From the NCBI GenBank assembly GCA_003427395.1, contig BFEA01000343.1, positions 1,240,916 through 1,263,942 on the forward strand: a DNA stretch of 23,027 nt, read 5' to 3'. Position 1 is the stretch's first letter. Every line of letters begins with the position of its first letter. Source of the stretch: Chara braunii (Eukaryota; Streptophyta; Charophyceae; Charales; Characeae). A program made the position numbers and the translations under genes. Below are positions 9,272 through 18,765 of the stretch, piece after piece. The notes below the pieces were generated by a model, which had not been told where the DNA came from, did no database searches, and was given only the letters and a program-made list of their open reading frames with translations.

Positions 9272-10483
9272 GGTCAGAGAAGGCCCTAACCCTAAGGTAT
9301 GCCTGACCTGCCTATGTACATAAGTAAGGCACGCACATTTGGACTGCCCTAACCCTAGGGTGTGCCCAACATAATATGAACTATACACATAAGGCATATG
9401 CCTAACTAACAACAAGCGCATAGGACTGGGCTGCCCTAACCCTAGGGTGTGCCCAGTCTGCTTTAAACAAAGTTACATACGACATCATTCTAGACCATCC
9501 CTACCCAGGGGTAGGTCTAGCTTGCCTGAACATATGTACAAACGACAAAAAAGTTGAACCGCCCTAACCCTAGGGTACGTCCAACCCACAGCACATCAAC
9601 GACAAAGGCATATTACTAGGCCTCCCTAACCCTAGGGTTCGCCTTGTTAGCCATACAGTTTAAGTTACATAAGGCATTGTGATCAGGCTGCCCTAACCCT
9701 AGGGTGTGCCTGATCTGCCTGAACGGTTCAAACACTGAAACACTGGACCGCCCTAACCCTAGGGTACGTCCAACTTACTTTAAACGACAAAGGCTTATCG
9801 CTAGGCCGCCCTAACCCTAGGGTACGCCTAGTTAGCCATACAACATGAAATAGGGTACAAATACTTTCATAGACTTTATGTTTTTCCTTCTCTTATTAAG
9901 CAGTCGATCGGACCTTTCCAATAATGGAACTTCCGATCCTGCCTCATGTTTAGAAGGGAAAATAGAACAGATTTATACTAACTCTCTGCTCCTTAGTGTT
10001 ATCATGAGCATGTAACTGAACCGCCCTAACCCTAGGGTACGTTCAGTCTGCCCAGTTACCTTTGTTTTACTCTTCATTTCTTTCCCTCTTCCTTAGTTCT
10101 ACCTGACTTACTGACTGGCTTTCCCCACCCGGGGCGCCCCGTCTGTCAGAAGTATAAGTTCAAATTGTATATATATCAAGTTTTATACTCCGGTTGACCA
10201 TTTAGTTCATGGCTCATGGCTAAGCCGCCCTAACCCTAGGGTACGCTTAGTCTTATGCCGTTACTCCCTCAGAAGAAAACATGCACCAGAACTCGTTAAA
10301 ATAAACACCAGGATTCTAAGCCTTCCCCACCAGGGGTGCCCATCCTCCTGTTCAGAAACCCTCAAATAAAACAGCGACTGATCCTATCCCACCCGGGTAG
10401 ACTAGCCATAAGAGCCACTCATTGAGATCAACAAACCTCAATAAAACACAGCACTGAGCCCACATCCACCCGAAGGGGCTCAG
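9272..10483. repeat. Cluster of core-conserved, arm-variable palindromes
   Basis: At least ten copies contain the core CCCTAACCCTAGGG or a one-base variant, preceded by CG or TG (a few differ) and usually followed by TAC or TGT. Copies lie at 9272-9308, 9339-9369, 9424-9458, 9553-9585, 9615-9647, 9681-9715, 9744-9772, 9801-9831, 10015-10047 and 10220-10250. The flanking arms differ from copy to copy but stay complementary: GACTGGGC/GCCCAGTC, GATCAGGC/GCCTGATC, CTAGGC/GCCTAG, ACTGAAC/GTTCAGT and CTAAGC/GCTTAG are perfect. The core itself can fold CCCTA/TAGGG. Copies with altered cores occur at 9490-9520 (CTAGACC/GGTCTAG), 9906-9938 (GATCGGA/TCCGATC) and 10454-10483 (CTGAGCCC/GGGCTCAG), with weaker ones near 10111-10149, 10311-10350 and 10384-10400. 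This is not a telomere array (copies are 70-200 bp apart) and not a CRISPR array (spacing is irregular). Confidence 0.85.
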
Positions 10484-12170
10484 CCTTGGGTTGACCCGGT
10501 CAAACGCATGCAAAAACTCCTTTCTCTCTCCTTCCCCTAATTCCTTTTGTCTGAATTCGCTCAAAGTATCTAACTTTTCTCATATATAAGTGTTTATTTA
10601 ACCTTTCGCAGAGCATGTCCTGACATACATAACAAAAGTAAGAAGTAATAACCTCACATAGCTGTGTTCAAGTAGCCCAAGGATAAAGGTTAGGGGAAGG
10701 GGTCACACAGGTTAACGAAGATATACCTGAAGTTCCCTCCCTCCAGAACCCCGCCTGGGCTCCAGCAGAGCTCCCGTGGGTGGACCTCCCACAAGGTCTT
10801 CATGCGGACCTACGGGTTGCAATCCCGCCTGCCGCCTTCCTCTCGTAACCTCAGACTAGACTTAGAGTAAGAAAGGTAGAAGTAGGGGTTTCAGACGCTC
10901 GAGATACAAGAAAAAGACTGACTCAACTCGCAGGAGAGGGCCTTGAAGTCTTCCACTCCTGAGGGCCCCGCAATGATGGCCAATATCACAGTGGAGTCAA
11001 GCAAAACGCGGTCTCAACGCAAGGTATTGTCCTCCAGACGATTCTCCAAGATCACAACAATGCCCCCCCTTTACTAAGTCTAGTCACCTCCCCTAATGCT
11101 TGCAACGCCACCTTCTCACTCTCGACCGCTGCTTCCCCCACCAGAATGACTGTTTTCAAATAGTGCACAATCCCTGTGCTCTTTTCGAGTGGTAGGCAAT
11201 ACACCGCAATGTGCAGTACACGGCGTGCCCAAAGAGTGAGTGTCGCGAAATGTACTGTGCAAAGTCTTCACGAGTCGAGCCTCTGAATCGAAAGTGGCAA
11301 CGAACTGTATCAACTGACGTAGTTTACAATACATAGTAATCTAAAACGATACGCAGTCAAATGCAATCCAGCTGCAGAATATTAGTTAAAACACAGCGAC
11401 AAACCCCTTTGAGATTTGCACAAGTAGGATTATTTGATGTTTAGCCCCTTGCTTTGTCTGCAACAGTCGGAGACCAACAACTATACAGTCCTTGCCCCTT
11501 CGAAGTGACACAGTGGTATTGACTGCAACAGTAAAACGGTCAACAACACCAACCTTCGTATATGCAAATGTCACCCGTACTAACCAGCGCTAAGTTTAAG
11601 TATTTCATGGCCTTATGTCTTTAATGAAAAACAAACGAGTTCCCCATTTGACTCTTGCTCTTATCGGTTTCCCTCTCGGCACCGTGGCACCACACAGTTT
11701 TAACAGACACTCCACTGCCCTACACCTAGCTACACCCAAGACTAGTTCCAGTGAACAGTGCGACTACCGTAATGGGAAGTAGTGCCACACAGTGAAGGGC
11801 AGGTTTATGTACAGAGCCATACACAACAAGATACAGCACAGCCGAGCCGAACAGTAGCCAGAGCATGGCATGCAGCGGGGAGAAGGAAATAAACACAGTC
11901 CAAGCCCCACTGAAAAAACGCAGTCTGAGCCTTGGTTCGACTGAAAAACTTCGTTCGCAAGTTTTGACAGATGATTGATACGGTCAAATAGGCAGGTATC
12001 CCATCCTATGCGTCAGCCTCGATAAACAGCATGGTTACCGGGAACACGAGTGCCATCACGAAGGGCACTGCAGACAGGTGCTAATGTGACAATCACACGG
12101 TGGACCAAGCATGATTTTTGTCAGCCAAATGACCCTGAGTAGCTGCTGTACGATCATCTGCGTGGATCGA
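10484..12170. other. Unassigned stretch
   Basis: No gene can be supported. A GC-rich part at about 10735-10850 has imperfect inverted repeats such as GTGGG-TGGACC-TCCCAC. Near 11211-11262 GCAGTACA and TGTACTGTGC form a wide imperfect inverted repeat. Near 12049-12068 AGTGCC/GGCACT is a short hairpin. The open frames at 10352-10564, 11116-11334, 11386-11574 and 11805-11987 are short and without motifs. Confidence 0.35.
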
Positions 12171-13882
12171 GAATGAATCTTCCGCTAATTCACCGGAAGA
12201 TACATTGCCATAATTTGTCTGTTCCCCTTTTATTCCACCCCGTACAATTTGATATTGAATCTCCCGCCAGAAAAAAATGCGGGAAGATTTCACGTTCGTA
12301 AGTACCTTCTTCTTTATTCACTCCCACTGGTCCCACTCCTCTACCCGTTTTCAGAAAACACGCTCTCCCCCTATCCTCTCTCTCTCTGTCTAGTTAGCAA
12401 CTACCCGTTGTTATGCCCATAACATACTTAGTCCATCGCTAGAAACCGAGACTGACCCTTCCACTAGGTTGTGGTCGGGTACATTATGCTCGATGATGTG
12501 CCCGACCGTGATAACGTCTGTGTTGGGATTGTCGGTGGTGGTACAATCTAACCTTAGCACTTCAAATTTTGACAGTGACCAGGTACGCACCCCTTATTCC
12601 TTCCTTACACGTCCTCCGTCCGTTTCATACCCCCTCTGCCTCCGCGCTTCCGTGTCACCGCGTCCTCTCTCGCCTCCTCCTCCGCTGATAGGGACTATGG
12701 GTGCGTACAGTGCAAAGGTGAAGTTGACAACGAAGAAGCCAACTTAGACGACGAAGAGGACGCGCGTGGTGATCATCACCTCGGGTGGGAACGAAGATGG
12801 TGGTCTCGACCCTTCGAGAAACAGCAAGGCCACCGTTGGGAGTACGAAACTCAACAGCCGGATCTTACGCATGGAGATGAGCACAGGTACTCCGAGCATT
12901 ACGATGGGCACAACCTTGATGATGACGATCTGAATGCTCACGATGACTGTGACCAAATGACCCCGAAAACAACGACGATCTACTTGATCATGAGTAAGTG
13001 GCCTGCTCCAACCCACTGCAACCAATCCAATTAATATCAGAATGTATCTTCCGCCGGGACATGGGCAAATACACTGCCTTCCAATCATACGCACAGAGAG
13101 ATAGAGAAAGGCTACTCCTTCGATTGGATGAGCATCGCACCGGCCAAACAGGTAAGTCTCCAACCCCGCGGCAGGTCTCAGGCTACTTCCATCGATAGGA
13201 TGAGCAAGATTGAAATGAATCTCCCGCTACAACACGGGAAGATACACTGCAGTACTTCAACCGAGATCGCGGTCGGAATTAGCAACGATCACGGTCAACA
13301 TGCCCACCTTGTACGAAGATGTGAGCTTTTCCGGGAACACCTCGTGATGAAGAAGATGGCCATCACTGATTTGGAGATGACGACGAGCCTACTAATGACA
13401 AGCGACCTTGATCCGCTGCCATGTCAGATTGAGTCGCCTGAGGAGATGCGTTGCCCATACTTACTGTGCAGCCTCCACCCGATCACTTCCTCTTTCTCTG
13501 GCACGCGAGTGAACGTGTGCGCGGTGCGTACCCGGACGATGAACAACACGATCAAGACCTGGCAACGCGATTACCATGATGATGAACACGAAGGCGAGCA
13601 GCGCTCCGATCGGGATGGCGAACAAGATGGGCATAAGATCGTGAGCAATGACGAAAACCGTCTATCTCATAATCTTCCTGCTGCTACCTCCACTTGCACA
13701 AAGCACCCTGACCGCAATGGCGGACAGGTATATCGAAAGGAAATCGCCACGTGAGTATGGATTTCGGCGCGGTCAGATGCGGATGTCGCCGCCCGCATGT
13801 GCGTTGGGGAGATAGGGAGAGGCTTCTTCCTTTGGTAGGATGAGCAAAGTCGAATGAATCTTTCGTTAGAACACGAAAAGAT
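12171..13882. repeat. Second hairpin family (AATGAATCT ... GATACA)
   Basis: Four good copies: ATCTTCCG/CGGAAGAT (12177-12184 with 12194-12201), AATCTCCCGC/GCGGGAAGATT (12258-12267 with 12279-12289), ATCTCCCG/CGGGAAGAT (13219-13226 with 13235-13243) and ATCTTTCG/CGAAAAGAT (13858-13865 with 13874-13882). A degenerate one lies at 13040-13078. Three of the four are preceded by AATGAATCT and followed by GATACA; the copy at 12258 has TTGAATCT and GATTTCA instead. Stem bases change on both sides together (TCC/GGA, CCC/GGG, TTC/GAA), sometimes with one bulged A. The copies at 13219 and 13858 share a longer upstream block containing AGGATGAGCAA, which also occurs near 13120. Confidence 0.7.
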
Positions 13883-13990
13883 ACATCGTAGTATCTGAAT
13901 CTCTCTCTTGGGCGCAGCCTTTAGTTCTTCCCCCCGGCCAGTCTGCTAACCGTAGGCAAAGCTGACATCGGCATCACATTCGCAATGGCC
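12290..13990 (+). other. Region with acidic reading frames of doubtful coding status
   Basis: Plus-strand frames at about 12692-12993 and within 13128-13754 translate into D/E/H-rich sequence (for example a DDDD stretch near 12920-12935 and DDEHEGEQ near 13580). The first is preceded by AG at 12690-12691 and followed by GTAAGT at 12994-12999. Another GTAAGT lies after CAAACAG near 13150. These look like splice signals, but the only nearby acceptor would give an intron of about 47 nt, which is too short for typical plant introns, and no known domain is recognisable. The acidic character may come simply from a GAT/GAC-rich repeat. The hairpin family listed above runs through the same stretch. 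Confidence 0.2.
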
Positions 13991-14557
13991 AAGAACCCTA
14001 GACTAGTATCCCACTTTGCTCGATTCCAGCCAGGAGCGAGCGAAATCCCCGTTTCCTACTTCTGCCACACCTACCTCTTCTATACCTTCCGCGCACCTCC
14101 CTTACCTCCTAACTCCCGTCTAACTAATCTAACAGTCGAACTAACACTATCATTGAAGTCGCCCCTCCTTAAAACCTTGGATTCGNCTCTTACTTTGCCG
14201 AAACTTGCTAAGAAACGAGCGCGTTATGAGTTTTCCCGCCCCTGTCACAACCTCTTCCTCTCCGTTACCATCTTCATCATCCGTCCCGAACGTATCTGGC
14301 GCAAGTCACATCCAGGTTCACTCTTTGAGGGAACCAACTTCGTACGAGCGCCTTGGCACCACCAGGTAGGCGTTATGGCCCCTCATCTCTCCTTCTCTCG
14401 CAGTATCCGTCCTTCTATTTCCTTCTCGTCAACTTCCTACCCCTTTCTTCTTCGTCTATTCTTGCTTCGACCACTCAGCATTCGCAGTGCCGCTCTGGCG
14501 CTTGGCACGATCGAAGATCGTAGCACGTTTGGCAAAATTCTCACGTAGTAGTCAAGC
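13890..14557. other. Unassigned stretch with one ambiguous base
   Basis: A 187-codon plus-strand frame (13985-14548) spans this stretch. Its translation is a leucine/serine/proline-rich sequence without any domain I recognise, and it contains an N at 14186. The sequence is pyrimidine-rich on plus, which lengthens frames by chance. Confidence 0.3.
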
Positions 14558-14663
14558 AAAAAAAAAGGTCGGGGTCTTCCCCGATTTATACGTATTATCC
14601 TTGCGCAGGGGCCATGTTAATCTCCTCTGTATCATTCCAATTTTAACGGATGTCCCAAAGGAC
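14558..14663 (-). pseudogene. U6 snRNA-like pseudogene
   Basis: Read on minus from 14663, the sequence follows plant U6 snRNA end to end: 5' stem-loop GTCCTTTGGGAC, ACATCCG, AAAATTGGAA, GATACAGAG, ATTAACATGGCCCCTGCGCA, AGGATAATACG, and a final T9 at 14566-14558 that would serve as a Pol III terminator. The length is what U6 requires. Two positions essential for splicing are altered: ACAGAGA reads ACAGAGG, and the catalytic AGC triad reads AAC. Many other differences from the plant consensus that I remember are C-to-T or G-to-A changes, the pattern left by decay of methylated DNA. The 5' loop also seems one or two bases short. I call it a pseudogene. It could be an unusual variant, but both catalytic changes argue against function. 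No U6-type upstream element or TATA box is obvious upstream, where a tRNA-like sequence sits instead. Confidence 0.85.
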
Positions 14664-14744
14664 CGTGGTCAAGTCGCGACCTTGGGGCAGCGTCGTGAGA
14701 CCGACCGGACCCAGGTAATTCAGAAATATTTACTTACCAATCAA

Positions 14745-14816
14745 GTTCCATCATTTGGATTCGAACTCAGGTCTGTATTTCAACAGTTCATGGATGCACC
14801 ACTGAGCTAGGCTCTT
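14745..14816 (-). other. tRNA-like sequence with Pol III A and B boxes
   Basis: On minus, TAGCTCAGTGG (A box, 14799-14809) and GAGTTCGAATCC (B box, 14757-14768) are spaced as in a tRNA. The acceptor and T stems do not pair, so this is not a working tRNA. It is more likely the tRNA-derived head of a SINE or a tRNA pseudogene. About 80 bp downstream on the same strand begins the U6-like sequence, so a Pol III transcript started here could run through it to the T9. Confidence 0.65.
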
Positions 14817-14869
14817 GGCACTCACAGTCGGTCCACGGACCGGTACCGGGTCACGTCCCAAAATGGGAC

Positions 14870-15157
14870 GAATAAAAAATAAAAAATAAAAATAGGAATA
14901 ATAATTAATGAAAATTAAAAGAAAACTAGAAAAATGAGTTGGGGGACGGGAACTGCTGGGATTCGGCCCTCAGTCCTGCCCATCGGGCCCGCCGTCGGGA
15001 CTCCCCGCAAAACCAAGGGGGATAGTCCCGCGGGACCCTCAACCCCTCGGTTTATCTCCAAACGCACTCCTCGCTCCATCGCTGCAGCATGCTGGCCTCG
15101 ATCCCAGGATCTGCGTGGTGAAAGTCCAATGCTGTAACCATTAGGGCTAAGCCCAAG
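14870..15157 (-). mobile_element. tRNA-headed SINE-like element
   Basis: On minus, a tRNA-like head spans about 15156-15082: A-box-like TAGCCCTAATGG (15138-15149), an anticodon loop CTTTCAC (15118-15124; would read UUC, Glu) and B box GGATCGAGGCC (15094-15104). It retains a T-stem CTGG/CCAG. The anticodon stem is mismatched, so it is not a functional tRNA. A GC-rich body of about 140 bp follows, and then an A/T-rich tail at about 14870-14935, the order expected of a tRNA-derived SINE. No target duplication was found, so the ends are approximate. Confidence 0.55.
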
Positions 15158-15169
15158 TCTGGTTGCAGC

Positions 15170-16060
15170 AGGCCCAGTTCTGCATATGAAGAGTAACTGC
15201 AGGCTGTTACAGCCTATCCGGGCCTGCAAAGGTGCGCCAGCGCCTTCTCTTGGTTTGCCCCTTGAGCCCAAGCCCCGTATGGCCATGTTCTCTGCTTGGA
15301 GGACGGTTATTGCTGAGTTTACCATGCGCACTTCCCCGCCATGCCGCGGTCACGGGCCGAGGCTCTCATAGCCCGCAGTACTCATCGAAAAGAGCATGCT
15401 TTTATCGTCTTTGGTCGGAAAGACTCCGACTTTTGCTCGCGCCGTATCCACGCGTCGTACCTAGCTAAATTTTGCTACAGCTCCTACCGTTGATACCTTT
15501 ATATTCAATTGTAGTACTTGCACACTTCACATGGTGCGGCCTCAAAATGTCGCCCCTCTGCAAGTCAGTCGAAAGTTTTCCTCTAGCCATAGCTTCGACG
15601 GTCTAACTTCGCGCCGGTGGCGACTCTGTCAGTACGTTCGAAGTCTGCGGCCCGTGCTACGCTATCCGAACCCCTAGCTTACTTTTAACTTGGACCGCCG
15701 AGCGGTCCGTCTGTTCACACTATTTGACTAACGCGTGCCCACAAAGTGCATGCCCACACACTCTTTGAATAAGCTATGCATGAGCCCGCCGTCCCTGACT
15801 TCAAAGTCAGTCACCGTCGAGCGAAAAGCACGCTACTTCCTTAAATTTTATCAAGAGTGCTCCTCCTGCGAGGTGCAAAAGTACGCACAATTACCCTTGT
15901 AAGGGTATTGGTGCCGACAACGGTCAGATGAGTCAGCCGAAAGTGTCTTCAAGCCCCAATTAACTTGCAGGTTGTAGGAGTCAGGCGAAAGAAAGTCAAA
16001 TTTGTTCTAATTTATCGAAGCCGCCGATAGATCACAATAGGTATTCAATACTTTCCTTAC
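15170..16060. other. Non-coding stretch with perfect short hairpins
   Basis: No gene supported. Perfect hairpins are GTCTTT/AAAGAC (15407-15412 with 15419-15424), GGACCGC/GCGGTCC (15692-15698 with 15702-15708), CTGACT/AGTCAG (15795-15800 with 15805-15810) and TACCCTT/AAGGGTA (15892-15898 with 15901-15907). They resemble in style the hairpins between 5.76 and 10.5 kb but share no obvious core with them. Confidence 0.4.
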
Positions 16061-16177
16061 TCCCAACAAATTTTCTCGTGAGTTCAAGCACGCCAAGGTT
16101 TGGTCATCCGGTAGGGCACCTCCCTTCCCATTGACGGTTATCTATGAGGGTTAACCCCTTAATGGATGTGTTGGATC

Positions 16178-16799
16178 TCACATTATCCAGGTCGATCTCC
16201 ATATGAAGCACAAACAAGAGAGGGACAAGGGACAACCCTGACGTAAAAAATGCGTCAGAGAAAAGGTCCGAGATATTTTTCCATTTACCATCACAGCAAC
16301 AGTAGCCGTCGAGTACATTACTGAGACCCAGCGGCAGAGATTTGAGTCAAAGTTCATGTTGGTAAGGGTAGTCATCACAAAGGCCCAGCCCACCCGGTCG
16401 TATGCTTTTTCCATATCTAGCAGTAATACCACAATGTTGTTGTTTTCTTCAACTATGATCTTCAGTGCTTGCATCATAGCAGAAATGTTTTCCATGATTG
16501 ATCTGTGCTTGACAAAGGTGCCTTGATCTTCCCCACCAAAGCAGGGAGGTATCTGGCTAGCCTGATAGCAAGAGCCTTTGCAAGGAGCTTATAGGATACA
16601 TTGAGTACTGAGATCGGTCTCCAACTGCGGACTCTGATTTGTCTCCCTTCTTGTACATAAGCATAAGTATCCCTCTCATCATTCCCTTTGTCATATCCGC
16701 GCCAGTTAGGACCTTATTGTAGATGTTCAAGAAATAGGGGCCTATTGCATCCCAAGCAGCCAATAGAGTTCGATGGGGAGTCCATCGTCCCCTGGGCAC
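16178..16799 (-). pseudogene. LINE D reverse transcriptase, N-terminal half of the catalytic domain
   Basis: Read on minus from 16799: AAWDAIGPYFLNIYNKVL and MYKKGDKSE. After a frameshift near 16630 come SWRPISVLNVSYKLLAKAL (motif 1 of LINE reverse transcriptases) and RLARYLPALVG, and after another shift near 16530, FVKHRSIMENI. Then follow the first catalytic aspartate block LLLDMEKAYDRVGWAF (about 16395-16440), VMVNGKIS and LRQGCPLS (about 16220-16245). Two frameshifts break the reading. The second catalytic block (YADD/FADD) is not found, so the enzyme is incomplete. Confidence 0.8.
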
Positions 16800-16868
16800 T
16801 TCCCTGTCGCCATTTGTTTGGCCGCCAACTGAAGTTCTTCCAGGGTTAATGGCCTTTCCAAATCTAGT

Positions 16869-17398
16869 CTACTTGCTGCTGATAAGCGAGCATTGGAAAA
16901 CTTCCAAAAGTCTGAAAATTCCCGCTGGTCCGTGAAAGAAGCCTTTGAATGGCCTACACGTGGTTAAGATATGCCGAAACTCGCACATTTCTTCTAATTT
17001 GTCTAAAACTTGAGGAATTACGGTGAAGGGGTGTGCAAGTTGTAGCATAGGAGCTTTTGTGGATTGCAGCAGGAGACGCCTGGACGTCTCTTTGGTCATA
17101 CGATCACCGAATACAACATTATGGAGGGACAGCCAGTTCTTCCACTGTTCTTGTTGTCTGATCTCCAGGGCTTCTAGTTGTTGCATAGATCTCTTACGGA
17201 CGTCCAGTAAACATCTGAAATAGGATGCTTCCCAAATTCATCCTCCACTCGTTTGATTTTTTCTAGAAGCATTTGTTCTTCTTTCTTCTTATTAATTGAT
17301 TTTATTTGTGAGATGTTGTTCAAAGAGATGTTGTTCAACAATTGGAAATAGGGATTTGGGCCAAATGGGAAACGGAGTAGACTGGTCAGTCTGCGCAT
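16869..17398 (-). pseudogene. LINE D linker between endonuclease and reverse transcriptase
   Basis: Two overlapping minus-strand frames together form the charged linker found before the reverse transcriptase in LINE ORF2. The upstream one (17174-17398) ends KKEEQMLLEKIKRVEDEF ... VYWTSVRDLCNN. The downstream one (16869-17186) begins QQLEALEIRQQEQWKNWL and contains FGDRMTKETSRRLL. The second looks like the continuation of the first after a frameshift at about 17175-17186. No catalytic residues are expected in this part. The call rests on its position directly upstream of a clear reverse transcriptase. Confidence 0.6.
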
Positions 17399-17399
17399 G

Positions 17400-18765
17400 G
17401 GCTTTTTCCTGTTTGTATTCCGGACCGCACTTCTTGTCTTTCGCCTGCCGGTTTATTTTGTGGGGATGCGGGTCGGACCTGTCAGGACAATGTCTTTCCA
17501 TATCGGTGCCTCGCGTGTTTCCACATCTTCATCTGCCTCTGGTCCACCTGCTTCTGCCGCTCTTGTGCCCTTCCCCCCCCCAGTCTCCGCTTGTCCCAAG
17601 CGGTGGCCAAGGGCTCTAGTTCCACTCAGGAGTATGTGCTTGGCCTATGGGTCTCACCGCTTTCGATTCCGGCAATGTGAAAGCGGGTGAGGTTCTTGTT
17701 CCGTGCTCAACTCCCCGCAGCGCAGTGTGTATCTGGTCCCGGACGCAATTCAGATGCGTGTTGAACCAGCGATGAAATGCTAAGAATGCTGGCCACAATC
17801 CCATCCCGATGCAACCACTCACATCCTTCGGGAAAGGGAACGCGAACACACCCCATGCACCAGGGAACAAAATCACGCCCAGTCCATGCTGACCCACTTG
17901 CAATGACTTGCTGATTTCTGCTGCCAAGTTTGTCTGCGAGGCTGTACACTAACCGTAGGGATAGATTCGCAATTTTGTTTGGCTGAGGGCTAACCGAGTG
18001 ACTTGCCTGTGAGGAAATTCGCGAGGGGCAGACCCGTAATTCTGAGGGACTATAGGCCCTAAACTAACCGAATCCCTACTACTACCCTAACTGCCTATAG
18101 CAGGCCCGGGCTACCCTAGGACTGACAGGCCCTAAGCGGCCTATACTGGTATACGGTCCTATAGCCTATAGCCGGGTCCAGTAGAGGCCGAGAGGGCGAG
18201 AAACAGCAACGGTACCGGTAGGTCCAGTCAGTCCAGTTTCGGCTTAGGCTAGTGTAGGAATCTATAAGTCTAGGAGGGAAACTGATAGGGGGACTTTTGG
18301 CTTTCATTTTTCGCATGCAGCGTTGGTGGCCAACCAAGTTGAGCAGCGCTGAATGTCTACAGTGGCACCGGAGACATCAGCCGTGAGTGGAGCAGCCATA
18401 GCCCGCCACCTGAGACAGCCATAGCTGGGGCTGTACTCAGCGCATCTATCCCCGGGGGNATATCTGCGTTGGCAGNNCTATCTGGGAGGTCTTCACAGAG
18501 TACATGTGGGTACTGCTGCTGCGGTAGCAGCCANGCAGCCATAGCTGTCTTCTTCATCGGCACTGGAGGCTACTTCGCTATTCATGATCTGCATCTGGGT
18601 GTATGGCGCTGGCCTCTGGGAGGCTATTTCTGTCCAGCGCTAGACTCTGAGAGTGTGGTNGTGAGTGNAGTGTGTGGTTCCTGAGTGGCGAGACACGGGG
18701 TGGAACTCTGTAACGATAATTGAGGTTAACTGTGTTGAGTTGGCTCTTCGTCTGGGTTACTTTCC
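17400..18765. other. Unassigned stretch with several ambiguous bases
   Basis: Short frames on minus at 17616-17949 and on plus at 17296-17690 have no recognised domain. The minus ones lie upstream of LINE D on the same strand and could be remnants of its 5' part, but nothing proves it. At about 18030-18200 a degenerate motif with CTATAG next to GGCCC or GGGCC recurs several times. N bases are at 18459, 18476-18477, 18534, 18660 and 18668, so frames across 18357-18684 are unreliable. Confidence 0.3.

Larger units (their letters stand above)
16060..17400 (-). mobile_element. LINE D fragment (non-LTR retrotransposon)
   Basis: A third LINE piece on the minus strand, carrying the linker before the reverse transcriptase and the first half of the catalytic domain. 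It is unrelated by position to LINE A and B and differs clearly in sequence (LDMEKAYDRVGW rather than IDFGKIYDHVDW). The region after the RQGCPLS block fades near 16060-16170, before any FADD box. The endonuclease is not seen upstream. Both ends are approximate because no tail or target duplication is visible. Confidence 0.75.

Noticed and set aside
9272-10250. CRISPR-like or telomeric repeat array
   Set aside because: Spacing is irregular (70-200 bp), the repeat is a palindrome with variable arms, and the CCCTAA-type core occurs once per copy, not in tandem. There is no associated cas-like sequence.
9272-10483. Integron attC sites
   Set aside because: The arm logic is similar, but the attC core sequences, gene cassettes and integrase are absent and the surroundings are eukaryotic.
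12994-13040. Intron between GTAAGT and TATCAG
   Set aside because: At about 47 nt it is shorter than typical plant introns, and neither side has a supported protein.
12744-13163. 139-codon minus-strand frame
   Set aside because: It is antisense to the acidic plus-strand stretch, has no recognisable domain and appears to be a shadow of GAT/GAC-rich composition.
13985-14548. 187-codon plus-strand protein gene
   Set aside because: Low-complexity translation with no domain, an N at 14186 and strongly pyrimidine-rich composition that lengthens frames by chance.
14745-14816. Functional tRNA gene
   Set aside because: A and B boxes are good, but the acceptor and T stems do not pair.
15082-15156. 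Functional tRNA-Glu gene
   Set aside because: The anticodon loop would read UUC, but the anticodon stem is mismatched. An AT-tailed body follows, as in a SINE.
17616-17949. LINE D ORF1 or another gene on minus
   Set aside because: Two overlapping frames exist upstream of LINE D, but neither shows a CCHC knuckle, a DUF4283-like pattern or another recognisable motif.
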